Below the pieces are notes generated by a model, which saw nothing but the letters and a program-made list of their open reading frames with translations, did not search any database and was not told where the DNA came from. Both the position numbers and the translations under genes were made by a program. Positions 1 to 13,300 of a stretch of 64,000 bases of DNA are shown piece by piece; the stretch's first letter is position 1; each line of letters begins with the position of its first letter. Source of the stretch: Mytilus edulis (taxonomy: Eukaryota > Mollusca > Bivalvia > Mytilida > Mytilidae); contig NC_092355.1 of the NCBI RefSeq assembly GCF_963676685.1, positions 74,801,176 to 74,865,175 on the forward strand, written 5' to 3'.

Positions 1-1159
1 CAAAGGGACAGTCAAATTTTAAGTCTTAAACATAAAAAACAGAAAAATAGCAAATATATTTCTCATCAAAACTCTCATAAAATAACATTCATTTTAAAGC
101 AGCAAATTAACCGGTTAATTTAATAAGTTATAGTGTTTCTGTTTATATTAAATGAAAACAAGGAATTATTTGAATTCTTGATATTTTTTAAGAAGTGTTT
201 GATGAAAACTAATATAATTAGGGAGGGTTAGCATGGCTAAGCAGGATTAATCAGTTCCTACTGGAATATTGGTGAAAGTAAAATGAACCTTATAGTCGCC
301 TTCAGCTGAAATTCGTAGCGGTTATCGGTAAAAATAATCTAACCTATGAATCGCGTTCACTCGAGATATAGTTTTTTACATTCCATTCATAAATCGCAAA
401 AAGAAAAACCACTACTGACCTACCTTTTAAGTGATTGCACTGTGATAACCCTGACCGTCACATTTTCCAAGACGATTTTGAATGGTGGAATCCGCGATTG
501 TTTTTACTGGAAGTGTTTCCGGGGAGTTCAATTTCATAAAATTTGCATTACGCGCGGGAAACCTTATAACATCAATGAAAAGAACAGTTTAGGAAACTGC
601 GTAAATGACGAAATTCAATGGCATATGTAAACAAATGATCCTCATAGAAACGAAGATGGCGGAATTACAAAGGAAACATTCTGGAAAATGTGAAGGTCAG
701 GATTATTACAGTGTGATCTCTACAAATTTCAGCTGACGGCGACTATAGACATGTGTGCTAGATAACCCTATTTCATCAGGTTAGTTTTGATCATAAACTT
801 CTTATTTATTTTACAGAAAGCCAAACTCTTCCAGATGGAAATAATTCCTTGTTTGAAATAGAATTTACCATAACTTTAAACATATCATTTAATCATTAAT
901 CATGCTGGTTAATTTATAATGGACACTTGCTATCAATGATTCGTTTCTAAATCACATATTCTTCTTTCAATTGGCTATTAACTGTTTAAACGTATGTAAT
1001 TAATGTTCGCCAAATTACAGTTCAACAATAAGATGCAGCAGGATGATTAGATTAACAAATAACGAGCTGACAATTGATGCGTTTTTTCCAAAAAACAACC
1101 TATCAGTAATTTGGAATGCAAAAAAGTTATTATACATCCTCTATTTCTGGTGCACCTCT
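1..1159. other. Downstream flank; no supported gene
   Basis: Lies beyond the inferred 3' end of the minus-strand gene. The part from about 300 to 760 is richer in CG dinucleotides than its surroundings. It contains a plus-strand ATG in good context at 655 (AACGAAGATGGCGGAA) with 19 open codons and a possible GAAG|GTCAGG donor, which could be the promoter and first exon of a neighbouring gene. Nothing else supports that. Confidence 0.3.
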
Positions 1160-1165
1160 TTTATT
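1160..1165 (-). terminator. Polyadenylation signal AATAAA of the Roc-COR-CARD gene
   Basis: AATAAA on the minus strand, 134 nt downstream of the proposed stop codon, in a stretch with no further exon candidate. A good position for a short 3' UTR, but AATAAA is frequent in AT-rich DNA. Confidence 0.4.
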
Positions 1166-1298
1166 TCTGGTCTTTGTGGTCTACTTTAAACTGGATGTAT
1201 TTGTGTAGATTTGAAAAAGTCAGTTGAAATTGTGTCTTCCTTTACAAAAACATTTACCATTTTTCCCTGTACTTTTATATTCCACTGTTTCGAACGAT

Positions 1299-1384
1299 CT
1301 ACTGGTCGCTGTGTTTTAATCTGTTGATTATTTCCAAGTAATTCTTCTGTAGACGTATTTTGTAATCTGGAACATTGTCTAATC
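1299..1384 (-). CDS. Exon 10 (candidate): C-terminal tail and stop
   Basis: Acceptor ATATTTTTAG at 1386-1385. In the phase set by exon 9 it reads LDNVPDYKIRLQKNYLEIIN then RLKHSDQ and TAG at 1301-1299. The helix RLQKNYLEIINRLKHSDQ resembles helix 1 of a second CARD or death-fold domain that stops short. A different frame through the same exon stays open for 65 codons (1383 to 1189), so the phase assignment deserves checking. An AATAAA lies about 135 nt past the stop. Confidence 0.55.
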
Positions 1385-4300
1385 CTAAAAATATAAAAGT
1401 CTGTTAAAAATAGTTCATTCTGAAATTTAGTGAAATATTTTACATCTAAGTAACTTTACTTTCATATCAAATATATATTTATCTTCTGAATTAATGTGCC
1501 TAATTCTTATATAGTTGTATGTCTTCTTCTTCTATGATCATCTATTCGGTTTCAGCCCGTATTAACATTTGTTAATATGTTTAAGGTAACAGGTTTTTTG
1601 ACCATTTTTGCACATTGTTATTCTCTGTTTTAGAAGATACAATATATAATATATAAGCAAACATCATACAATTCTTTGTAAAGCTATCATCCATAAATAA
1701 ATGTTTTAATGAGATTAATTAGTGGTTGAACTTAGTTGTTTTGCAAACGATTTTGCCGTTTAAGTGTTGGTGTGATTGCTTCAAAAATTTAGTGTGTGTT
1801 TGGAATTTATTATTAATGACATGTGTTTGCTTTTGTATGATATATTTTTCTTACCTTTTTAAGGTTTTTTGCAAAGAAATATAACGATTGCTAACATTTT
1901 TTGGTATATGGGTTGGTCAATGGCAATCAGTAATCTCATGGATGATTGAGGCAAACTTTGGCAAAATTTATGGATTGATTTTGGAGAAGATGCCTATTGA
2001 CAAAAAGCTTAAGATTGATGACTACGTGCATCGGGCAATACAGACTGAAGTTATTGACAAGCATTGAAACTATTAGAGATAAAAAAAAAAAAACCACCAA
2101 AAAACAATCCCAAATTCCAAGATCAGTTAAAATCGGAAGGTCTGTACAAAATTACAAAAAAAAAAAGCTCAGACACATAAAAAAAAAGGAAAAAATCGTT
2201 TGATTTCTGACTTGGTATAGGCATTTCCTTATTTAAAATATAGTGGATTATATGCCTATCTAAACCTTTAATTTGTATGTAAGTCGCATAAAATTCCCTT
2301 GTATTGATATGCGTGATCAAAACCAACAGACATCAGAGGTGGAAATGTCAAAAATTGGTACGCAGCAATCAGTACCACTCTCCGAAATGATTTTCCGCTT
2401 TCTTTCTTAACTTTTGCAATTGATGATGTTAAATCATACAGATGCATCAGAATATGTAAATGCTAAAGTAACATGCCTCGGAGAACAGTTATGTTAAACA
2501 GTCACCAAAAGTAATATTTATATGAGGTTTATGGAGTTATTGTTTCACGTATGGCCATTTTTGACTAATTATTCCTTCAAATTCAAAACTGTATTTCCAT
2601 TCATTTATTGCAAGTTGCTATATGTGGATAAGAACAAGTTTGTAAACTTTGACCTCTGCCGCGAAAACTCTAATATATCATCAGCCCAGTAGTAACCAGT
2701 TTACAAAGCGTGACATTTTTCCGAAATTAAATATTTTCGAGCCCATGAATATATTACTTTAGCTGTGTTTAGCAAAACCACTTTTGGTCCCCAATGTTCT
2801 TCTTTTTTGTATTTTGTTTGGCCTTTTTAACTGTTTTGATGCGAGCGTCAGTGAGAATTATTTTGTAGACAAATCGAGTGCATTCTTACAAAATATAAAT
2901 CTGTGTTACTATGACATGTATGATGAGCTTATTTAAAGTGTAAGAAAATTCATATAACTGGTCGTTTAAGAATTAGATGACGTCTAAGGGACAATTGGGG
3001 GCCATACCAATCCGCTACTGTGTGCTGCCTAAACACATGACTCTTTTATTATATAATTATAGTGTTTTTAACAGTAATGAGATAATCTAGATAAAACAAA
3101 CTTGGCTATATAGCCAGGGGGTAAAAGAAAACAATTGGGCTACATATTGATTATACAATAATTCAACAATGTGATAGTGCACACACATATTTTATTTACA
3201 ATGATTTTAGTTCCCGCATCATTGAAAATATAACGATATTTGATAGGACTGTCAACAAAGTGAGAAGGTTTAGCGCTTTAAAACCAACTTTAATCCACCA
3301 TTTTCTACATTTGAAAATACCTGTACCAAGTCAGGAATATGACAGTTCCTGTCCATTCGTTTTTGATGTGTATTGTCATTTGATTTTGCCATGTGACTAT
3401 GGACTTTACGATTAAATTCTCCTCTCAGTTTAATATTTTTGTGATTTTAATTTTTGCTTTATTCATATATTTCTATTTCTATTTTTAGTGAAAACTCTAA
3501 GATTATGTAATTTATGGCTTGACTAACAGCTGACAAACGAGATTACCAATCCAACATGTTCAATTCCAAATACAACAGTTTAAAAAAAGACATTTAATAG
3601 CATAGGTTCATTTCATTTAGCTTTAAATTTTAATAGATAATATGCACACATACATATCATACCTATTTTTGAGCTTTGACTTTTATTTTCTGACTCTTTT
3701 TTCAAACTGTTTGCAAGTTCTTTGTAACCACATTCTGTTAACACATCAATAAACACATTGTTGGTTGTTCCTCCCCTTTTAATCACCATATCTAGCAATG
3801 TTTTGGTCTGTTCATCTTGACTTTTGTTATGTTCTATGCAGTGTCTGTCTTTAACTGATATTACCAAGTGTGTAATCATTCGATCCAATATATTGCTTAT
3901 GTCTAATCTTTGCTGCACGATGTAGTCATGTTTTTCTCCGATGGTGCCTGAAATCAAATAAAATAACACATTTAATAAGATATATTTAACAACTGTTGTT
4001 TCATCATAATTTTTATTTACTGTTGTTTTCTGAGACCAGTTTGTTCATACTGCATATATAATTGTTATAAAAATTACAGAGATGTTATTAATCATTGCAA
4101 ATGAAACAACTTTGTATATTTTATTAGTAACATTTTTGTTTTTTATCGAAATTTTAAATGTCCTTTATAAATCAATGGTTGACAAATGCCGTTTTGTGGT
4201 AACTGCAGAGAACATGATAGGGATGCATGCATAGCCGGAATTTATCACCATAACGAGGCAACAAGTCTTACTTAGGAGTTTATCTGATTCCCACATGTTA

Positions 4301-7300
4301 TGTTTGTTTTACTTTGATTTATCTTCTAAATCAAATCATGGAAATTAACATCGGAAAACTAATGTTGCCTTACCAATCATGTTAATAGCTATAGATTAAA
4401 ATATCTTGTTTACGAAGACAAAAACAGTTATGCAAGTCTGTTACAGTTTGAAGTTTTTTAAACGGTAATTTTGCTTTTCAGATTTGTATTAATCATGTTA
4501 ATACTAAAGAAAAACAAGGCAATATATTTCATAGAGATTACTCGTTTTTGAAGAGATTGTCACGCATTTCAAACTTTTTTCATTTTTTTACATCTTTTTC
4601 AAACGTCTTTAAAATACAATTCTAATAAATTGCACTAGATAATTTGACAGTTTCTGTTTTTTTGTTTTAGTAAATCATAAAAGTATTTGAAATGCCTTCC
4701 TTATCACAACATTTACATTTACGCATATTATAAACGACACTTGCTATTCCTGTTAATTTTCTAATCAATATAATAATGCTTAGTAATCTTTTTTTATTTT
4801 ATTTTGAATGAATAAAGGATTACAACTTAAAATTACAAAATGAACACTTACTTTTATGATCACCCTTCTGTTCCTGTAAAAAAGTGACACATCTAAAACA
4901 ACTCATATTTCTTTTCAATTAACTCTGAAAACTACTTCCTGATATAATTTGTTTCGATCTAGTGTGTTTTTGTTGTTGCTGCCTTCTTGAAATCTTTAAA
5001 TACATTGTTAGCTACTTAAATAACAGAAGTGGTTCTAATGTAGCAGTGGAATAAACGGGTGTTTTATTAATATACAGGCCCGATTTTGTTCTTTTAGTAC
5101 CAATTGTAATTTCCCACTTTTTTATTTCTAGTCAGCATAAAATCTTTCACGTTAATTTTCAATCTATTCAAAAACTATATTCATGAAAGTTAAAGACTGA
5201 TGATGTTTTAAATGGGCTCTTTTCTATATGTTTGACGAAAGGTCAATTGTTGCACTTCGACAAAGAGTGTCGAACATTAGAATGCCATACTTAACGTATA
5301 TGAAAAAAAAGATGTCCGATATTTGCTGAGTTATTCTCAAATCAATAACTATCAATATTCTATTACATTTCTATAAAATATAAACAAAAATAAGTGTGCA
5401 TACTGAGGTAACACATTTTTTGCTCAATTGTTCTCCCCATCTTATAGAAGATCTGTACATGCAGTAATAAATGTAATTTATAAAAAAGAAGATGTGGTAT
5501 GATTGCCAATGAGACAATTGTCCAAAAGATACCAAAATAACACAGACATTAACAACCATATGTCACCGTACGGCCTTCAACAATGAGCAAAGCCCATACC
5601 GCATAGTCAGCTTCAAAAGACCCCCATAAAACAATGTAAAAAAATTGAATTGATAACTGCTTATATCATTCTACATTATTTACAAATGAAGACATATTTG
5701 TTAAACATTAGGATGATGTCTACAAAAATGATGCAGCTTCTTTTGTTTTTAGAAATAATTTCAGTTGGACAGGTGCTTTATCTGAAATGATTATCAACAT
5801 GCAAGTCAAATGACAAAATAACAAATGTAACAATGTTACAATTAACTACAGAGTATATTTACACGTTTTGATATGGACTTTTTAAAAAAATGTATGGTAT
5901 CAGACTGTAAAAAAATCTTCATTAGTAGATACGTAACCATGCTTACTGTAAACATAAGAATTATTTATAACAGTTAAACATCTAATAACTTTTTATGTGT
6001 TTAAGTTATTCTTATATTACAAGTTTTGTAAAATCAAAAGATTGTATATATACATAACAAAGACACGGAATATATGTTCACATTTTGGAACCAACTGCAC
6101 AATTTTACGTAAAGTAATGTGTTTTCTGGTAGGTTAAGAAGGGTCCCCTTTGGTTTCTGTCTCGTTCCAAACAATGCAAAATCTGATTTGCTATACAGGA
6201 TAACAGAATACAAACTTAAGAATACTGAGTATTAAGAACCTAAATTCCTGAAATGTTTGCCAAATACAGCTAAGGTAATATATTCCTTTCGGTAGAAAAT
6301 TCAAAATGCAAAGTCCATTATCAAATGGCAAAATCAAAAGCTGAAACACAACGAACGAGTGACAATAACTGTCACATTCCTGACTTGATACAGGCAATTT
6401 CTGATTTACAAAATGGCTGACAAAAACTTAAGTTCAATAGTTTCTTAAATTTCTCACTTGTATGACAGCCATATGCAATTCCTATATATTGGCAACTATT
6501 TGTGAGGCCGAATGAACTTATATGTGTGTTTCCTATGACATCTTTGAAATCAAAGAGCTGATAGCTCTGAAGTGGAAGAAGGTGAATAAAAGGTAACTTG
6601 AATTTCCATTAAAGGAGCCCCACTTACCCAGGCTGCTTTGTTCCATTATCGTTAAAATGTATTTTTTTTCTTCAAACGAGAAAAGGTCATAAGTACATGG
6701 ATTTCCCATCCGTACAATCATTTTCTATGTTCAGTTGACTATGAAAATTAGGTAAAATCTTTAATTTGGCAGTAATTAAGAAGATCATATCAAGAGGAAC
6801 ACAAGTGTACTAAGTTTCAAGTCGATTGGATTTTAACTTCATCAAAAACTATCTCGACCATAAACTTTATAACCAGAAGCAGGACGGACGGACAGACTAG
6901 AAAACATATTGCCCATAAATGGAGCATAAAAATAGTAAGACTTGTTACATACCTGCCAACTTTTGAAAGTTCCCATATGGGTTTTTACTGCACAACAACA
7001 ATTTTAAAGGTTACAATATTTAGCGACGTATTTTGCAAGATCTGGATTGTCTAGAAAAAGTGTCATATTTGTATGATGAACTTACATGCCTTTTCCTTAA
7101 GTCTGTTTGCATGATTCTAGTTATATATTAAATCGGTAGAAAAAATATACATGAAGCTAGCAGACCAGGGTTTATTTTCCAGATTAAGAATATTAGATGC
7201 TTGTTGAAATTTCCAATTTTGAATTATGCACAAAGATGGACCTTTAACAGGTTGGGAACACAAACTCCAAATGAGGGTAACCTAACTGAAAGATCATCAC

Positions 7301-10300
7301 AACCCACTGTAAAAAATGAGCACAAAAAAAAGTCATTTATATTCATATTATTTGATGAAACTTTTCCCCAAGAACTATGCATCTATTAAGGTAACAGGTA
7401 CGTAAATGGCTTGTCCTGCGATTTTTAAAAGAAATTGTATGCACGTACAACTTTTAAAAAGATAATGAAAAATCGAAAAATTTAATATGGTAACCGATCT
7501 AGTTTCCGAGTTGCAGACATTTGAAAATGGTAAGGACACAACATTAAGTACATAGATATAACGTCAAATTTGAACCAAAAAAAAGAAATTTTAAGCTTAA
7601 TTAATTCTTCAGTTAAAACCAATCCTACGATTTTTCTATAAAAATTAAATGTTTTTAATGTATTATTTTCCTTTCTTTTTATATATAATTTTCAAGGGGT
7701 CACCGAACTCCTTTCTCATCTATCGGTCGTTGAAAGGGTGTTGCTGACGAGAAAAGAGAGGAAAATCATGACGTCGCCGGAAGGATTACGCAACGTCAAG
7801 GCTATATCAGCAGAATTGTCAAGACAACGACAACTTCATTAATTTTTTTTCAGCACTTCTAATGCTCTATAGAGAATATTATCGTGTCTGAAAAAAGGAC
7901 AAATAACCTATAATTATTTTTTTGTTCAGTGATTATACAAGATCCTATGTATTTATAACTAGTTTAAACTATTTTATTAATTTAAACTAAATCTGTGTTA
8001 AGCATTGTGTATAAGTTTCCTAACATTTGGTGAATTAAAAAAACGGAAACCCATTTTTGGGCGGGCGGACTGACGGACAGGTGTAAAACTTAATCCCCCT
8101 CCACTACGACGGGTGCATAATAAAACACAAAAGTAAAATTTTATTCGCCCGATAGTTGCAGAAAATCATGAATACAAAATTATGTTTTAATGGCACTAGA
8201 ACGGAACACATACTTCATTCACAATAAACTAGTTATTTAATTGATGTGTTTATGACACAAAGGAGATGTTTAAATTTTAGGCAAAAGCCGAACAAAACTA
8301 GTTTTAGAAGTTTAATGCACATTATCCCTACATTTTTCACTATCGTCGGTTTTGTTCCATTATATAGTGACAGCAATGCATAGATATGAATACTTAAAAT
8401 CAAATGTGTATACATTCCAACTTATAAATGTTAGTCGGGGATTCCGTCAAACTGTTCTGTGCGTTTTTCGTGTACACCATCAACACCTCCCCTTTTTCCT
8501 GGAAGGATTATATTTTGCCAAAAAATACCCATTTGAAAAAGCATTGTCAACCTTAGCTTCTCCGCGGTTGACACTGTTTCCTCGGGGTAACAGTCTGCTC
8601 TATCCTCCTCTCAGCTATGTGTTGTTCATAAATTTTGAACACACATTAGATGACCTCCCTGATAAATGTACTAGTGTCCATTCTAAATTTGTATGCCAAA
8701 TTTCATGCTTGTATCAGGATGTGCACATTTTTTCACGAAGCAGCCGTACTATTTGTATGCTGTACTGATCAAGCTAACAATGAACTGAATAGAAATGCTG
8801 CATGTGATTTGAAGAACCATCTTCGAGGGAGTTTTAAAGTATTAAGGGCATACGATAACGTTTTGATCCTGTATTTACAAGTTCATGAATATTTGCATAT
8901 AGGCTATTTTTACCTGATTAAATCAAATATGTAATAAAAAATATACCTTCATGTGCTACTTTTTGAGTAAAATGAGGTCGAAATTTTGTATATTTGCTCA
9001 AAATTCCGATTTCTTTTTCGAAAGAAAGACATAATTTTTTTGTTATAAAAGATAAACAAAAATTGTTTTTTGTTAAATAATCGGTAATTTCTGTATTTTA
9101 TAAATATCCTAGAAAAAATACGCATTTTTTAATTCAGAAATAACTCACATTTATCCAACGTTCATGAATTGAGGAAAAAACGTCATTTTTTACTGCATGT
9201 TTATCAAAATTAAAATAAATCCTCTATTTACAGTTTTATAAAATTTGGGTCAAATAATCTCCCTGCAAAATGACACAAAATGCCGTTTTGAAAAATGGGG
9301 GTCCATGAACTCGTTTTCAAATTAAATATATGTCACAGTTTGACGTCCCGAAAATAACAAATTACGTTAGCAACGTCATTACCTTTCCTGTAACTGTATC
9401 GTATGCCCTTAACTATCTGTTGCAGTGTTTTGACATCGCCAACGGCATTATGTGCCTCGTAATTTATGCCAACAATATTTCTGTTCATACTTCAGATTTT
9501 TTTGCAAAGTTTGTTTTTGTTCCATTCAATTCATGATCCAGTAGAGTGAAAAGCAATGTGAAATATTTTTACTAGTACTTTCAATTTCAAATTCTATTTA
9601 TAGACCATATCGCGGACGTGAAAGAAAGCACTGGAAAGAAAGGTTTTTTGTTTGTATGAACATCCATGTTTATATTTAAATGCGAAAATAGTTATACTGT
9701 AACAATAGGAATATCAAAACAAGAGTATCAGAATTAATCTTTTTTTTTGGTCGAAGATTGAATACGTCCTAGAAGTTTTCACAATTGCTTTGAGAATTAA
9801 ATTTCTTTCTTTAAATGCAAGTGCATGACAGAATGTAAGTCGGTGACTACTTTAGCTATATAATTTCCAAATAATAAAATGACACTATATAGAGTATGCT
9901 TTAATTTGTTAATGTGTGAGTGTTTGTGTGTAATGCATCACGGTACATGTTTATATTTATCAAAAATACCAGGATTATAATTTTATACGCCAGACGCGCG
10001 TTTCGTCTACATAAGACTCATCAGTGACGCTCAGATCAAAATAGTTAAAAAAGCCAAACAAATACAAAGTTGAAGAGCATTGAGGACCAAAAATTCCCAA
10101 AAGTTGTGCCAAATACGGCTAAGGTAATCTACTCCTGGGGTAAGAAAATCCTTAGTTTTTCGAAAAATTCAAAGTTTTGTATACAGAAAATTTATAAAAA
10201 TGACCACAAAATTAATATTCATGTCAACACCGAAGTGCTGACTACTGGGCTGGTGATACCCTCGGGGACGAAACGTCCACCAGCAGTGGCATCGACCCAG

Positions 10301-13300
10301 TGGTGTAAATATTTATCAAAAATACCAGGATTATAATTGTATACGCCAGACGCGCGTTTCGTCTACATAAGACTCATCAGTGACGCTCAGATCAAAATAG
10401 TTAAAACACAATTATAATATTCTAATCAATACTACATTTCGTTTTCACGTCCCGTATCAACATTCCCGGTTTTCAAGTTAAGTCTCGGTCTGTCTGATCT
10501 GTGCCGAATACCAGCGTGTAGAAAGTTAATGTATGTAAAGTTACCCCAATGTATATACAAAATACTTCCTAGACCGATAAACAGTAACTGAGTTTTGTAG
10601 AAACATTATGGTGAATAGCAGTTCTTGCAAGCTTAAAGTTTGTCAGCTCACTCTCCGGCTATCACGTAAAGCCAAGTTACTTTATTTTCATGGGAGGGGA
10701 GCACTGTTTAACTGTGACAAGATATTTCCTTTAAATACTTCAATTTTTGATATATTTTGATGAGGTGCATTCAATACTTAACCATAATTCCGACGAAGCG
10801 GAACATATTCCGACATCTTGAAAACATTTTCCTGGTGTACGGGAGATAACTCCCATAACAACAGACGTCGATTTTCCCGTTTTCTGCTAGAGGCGTTCAT
10901 TTACGTACCTCTCACCTTAAGTACTGAATGGTCAAAACATCATGTTTTTTTATCGACATAAATTTTGTCGTAACTGTAGCCAAATAATGTAGAAATTGTG
11001 TTTTTTCTTCAAATTTCCATCAAATTGTAATGTTTATAGTTCCCTTATTGCCTCTCTATTTGAATAAAATAAAATAATAAGAAGAATCTGTTTCTTCTTT
11101 TGTTTTGTTTTGTTTTTGACAAATGATTGTTCACTGCTTGCAAATGAATCATTATATTTATATATCTTATCTGTATATATTTTTGTTCATGTCTCCATCT
11201 CCTTATCATAAATTTATAAATGTATAGACAAATAAGAAAGAAATAAGCTCCACATGTATATTTGCAACATCGTAAATTAATTAAAAAAATAACATACACT
11301 AACACTAGTACTGCATGGATTTTAAGCATTATGAAAGTCGTATTTGTAGAAAGCTTAAAAAGACTTAAAAACAGTGTAAAATGTCTTGCTATTTCTTAGC
11401 TTACACAATAAAATCTAATATATACTAACATTTACTAATTTAAATTTCAAGATTTTACTAGGAATTAATCTAACTACTAGACCTTTTATTAGTCTAGTTG
11501 CACATATTGTATGTTGACTTCTAATCAACAAATGGAAGTTTTTAACGACCTTAACTGGCTATACAGGCCTTGCACGGTCGGTAGACTTCTAACCAGTTAA
11601 AAACAAATTAATGATATAAACTTCAATTTAATCCTTTGAAGGAGGTCTAGATTGCTAAAACAATTTATAAATTTTAATTTTTTTATTTGTCCAAAATCAT
11701 TTAAATTCATTTAATCAACATCCTTTTCGGATTATTTGATTAAAATATTAATCATTTATAGTCTTTTTACAATTTACATTTTTAAAAGCAAAATAACTGA
11801 AAATAGGATAAAACAAAGGGAAGTAACAAAAAAGTATTTCAATATTCCCAATACACATCGTTTTGATAACACAACGGCAGTTAGCCGGAGGTAAACATCG
11901 TTGATTACCAGTATGTTTGACACCCAAGCTGTCACGTGAAGCCATATAATTATACATCTTCTTTGATGTTCAGGTAAAATTTAACACAGGTGTCAATTAC
12001 ACCCGTACAGTAGTAAGAAATGATCAAATATGTTGCGTCTGAAAAATTTCATACACGGGAGTTTTTTCTCCTAAACGGGAGGTTCACATGTATGTTACGA
12101 AGGGCATCTAATTCACATGACAAAGGAAAACCATGAATAAAGACAACACTTTATATATCCTTTTTATTTATATAAAAACAAAATCTTCTTGTCTGCAGGA
12201 TTGCAAATTCGTAACTTCAAGGGCGAACTTGTAAACAGGGCGAGTTGTCCCGATACCAAATTCATGCATGCGTAATACAAATATCTACAGTTAAAACATC
12301 CTGTTACAAGTAAACAAATACTTGAAGAGAATTTTGATTTGATTTTATTGCTGATATAACTCCATTATAAACTAGAAAGTTAGATTTAATTTCATAAATA
12401 TTTTTGCATTGCTCAAACGACATTAATTTACCCTCATTATCTACCAGATCATTAATCAACAAAATACTGTTATCAGCCCAGTCTTTATAAAACACACTTC
12501 TGCTACCTATTTTAATATTTCTATTATTCCAAGTGAATCTGTTAAAAAATCTTTTTCATTTCTTGGTTTAAGTTTATTTAGCATTTCTGTCCATGCTTTA
12601 AAAACCTCTTTCCAAAAGGGGTTTTTACATCTGTTTGGTGGGCCTAGAAATACTAGATTTTCAATATCAATATTTTTTGTGCTTTCTATAAGCTTTATGA
12701 GTTTTGTATTGTACTGTACAGATTCTGGTTTACTTTGACGTTACATATTCTTTTAAACATTTTTTTATTCGAGCATCACTGATGAGTCTCTTGTAGAAGA
12801 AACGCGCGTCTGGTGTTACCTGTATGAAACAGTCTGTATGGAATGTACACGGAATATAGTAGGAAAATTGCTTTGAATTCCTACCAGAAAAGAGTGATAT
12901 TCCAGTCAGACAGTAGTAGGAATCCACACGGAAAATAGGCGAAAAATTTAAATTAGCAGGAATTTCTTAGTAGGAATATTGTATATTCCTACCAGAAATA
13001 TGCAAATTAGCAGGAATAATTTGGTAGGAAAATAAAATTCCTACTAGAAAACCTGGTAGGAATTTTTCAAAATTTTTCAAAATTCCACCCAGAAAAAAAT
13101 ATTTTCTGGCAGGAATCTAAAAATATACAAAATGTAAGTGTATATTCAAAAATACACAACTGGGTCAAAGATAAGTTTGAATCTCAACAACAAAGAACAA
13201 AGGAAGTTCATGGAATCAATTCCTTTTTAAAAAAAATAGACTTTTGAAATGTTTAAGGAAACTGCATGCAATATATGCAAGCTATAAAAAGGGTTATACA

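Noticed and set aside
3613..3662. Read-through C-terminus of the CARD exon (GMICMCAYYLL...)
   Set aside because: A good GTATGA donor precedes it and a phase-compatible exon with a nearby AATAAA exists downstream; read-through remains a minor alternative.
8352..8934. Overlapping plus frames of 138 and 94 codons
   Set aside because: No domain, no splice context, Cys/Leu/Phe-rich chance composition, and inside a TTAA-bounded element without transposase features.
10070..10336. 88-codon plus frame
   Set aside because: Entirely within the 356-bp tandem repeat; copies elsewhere are broken.
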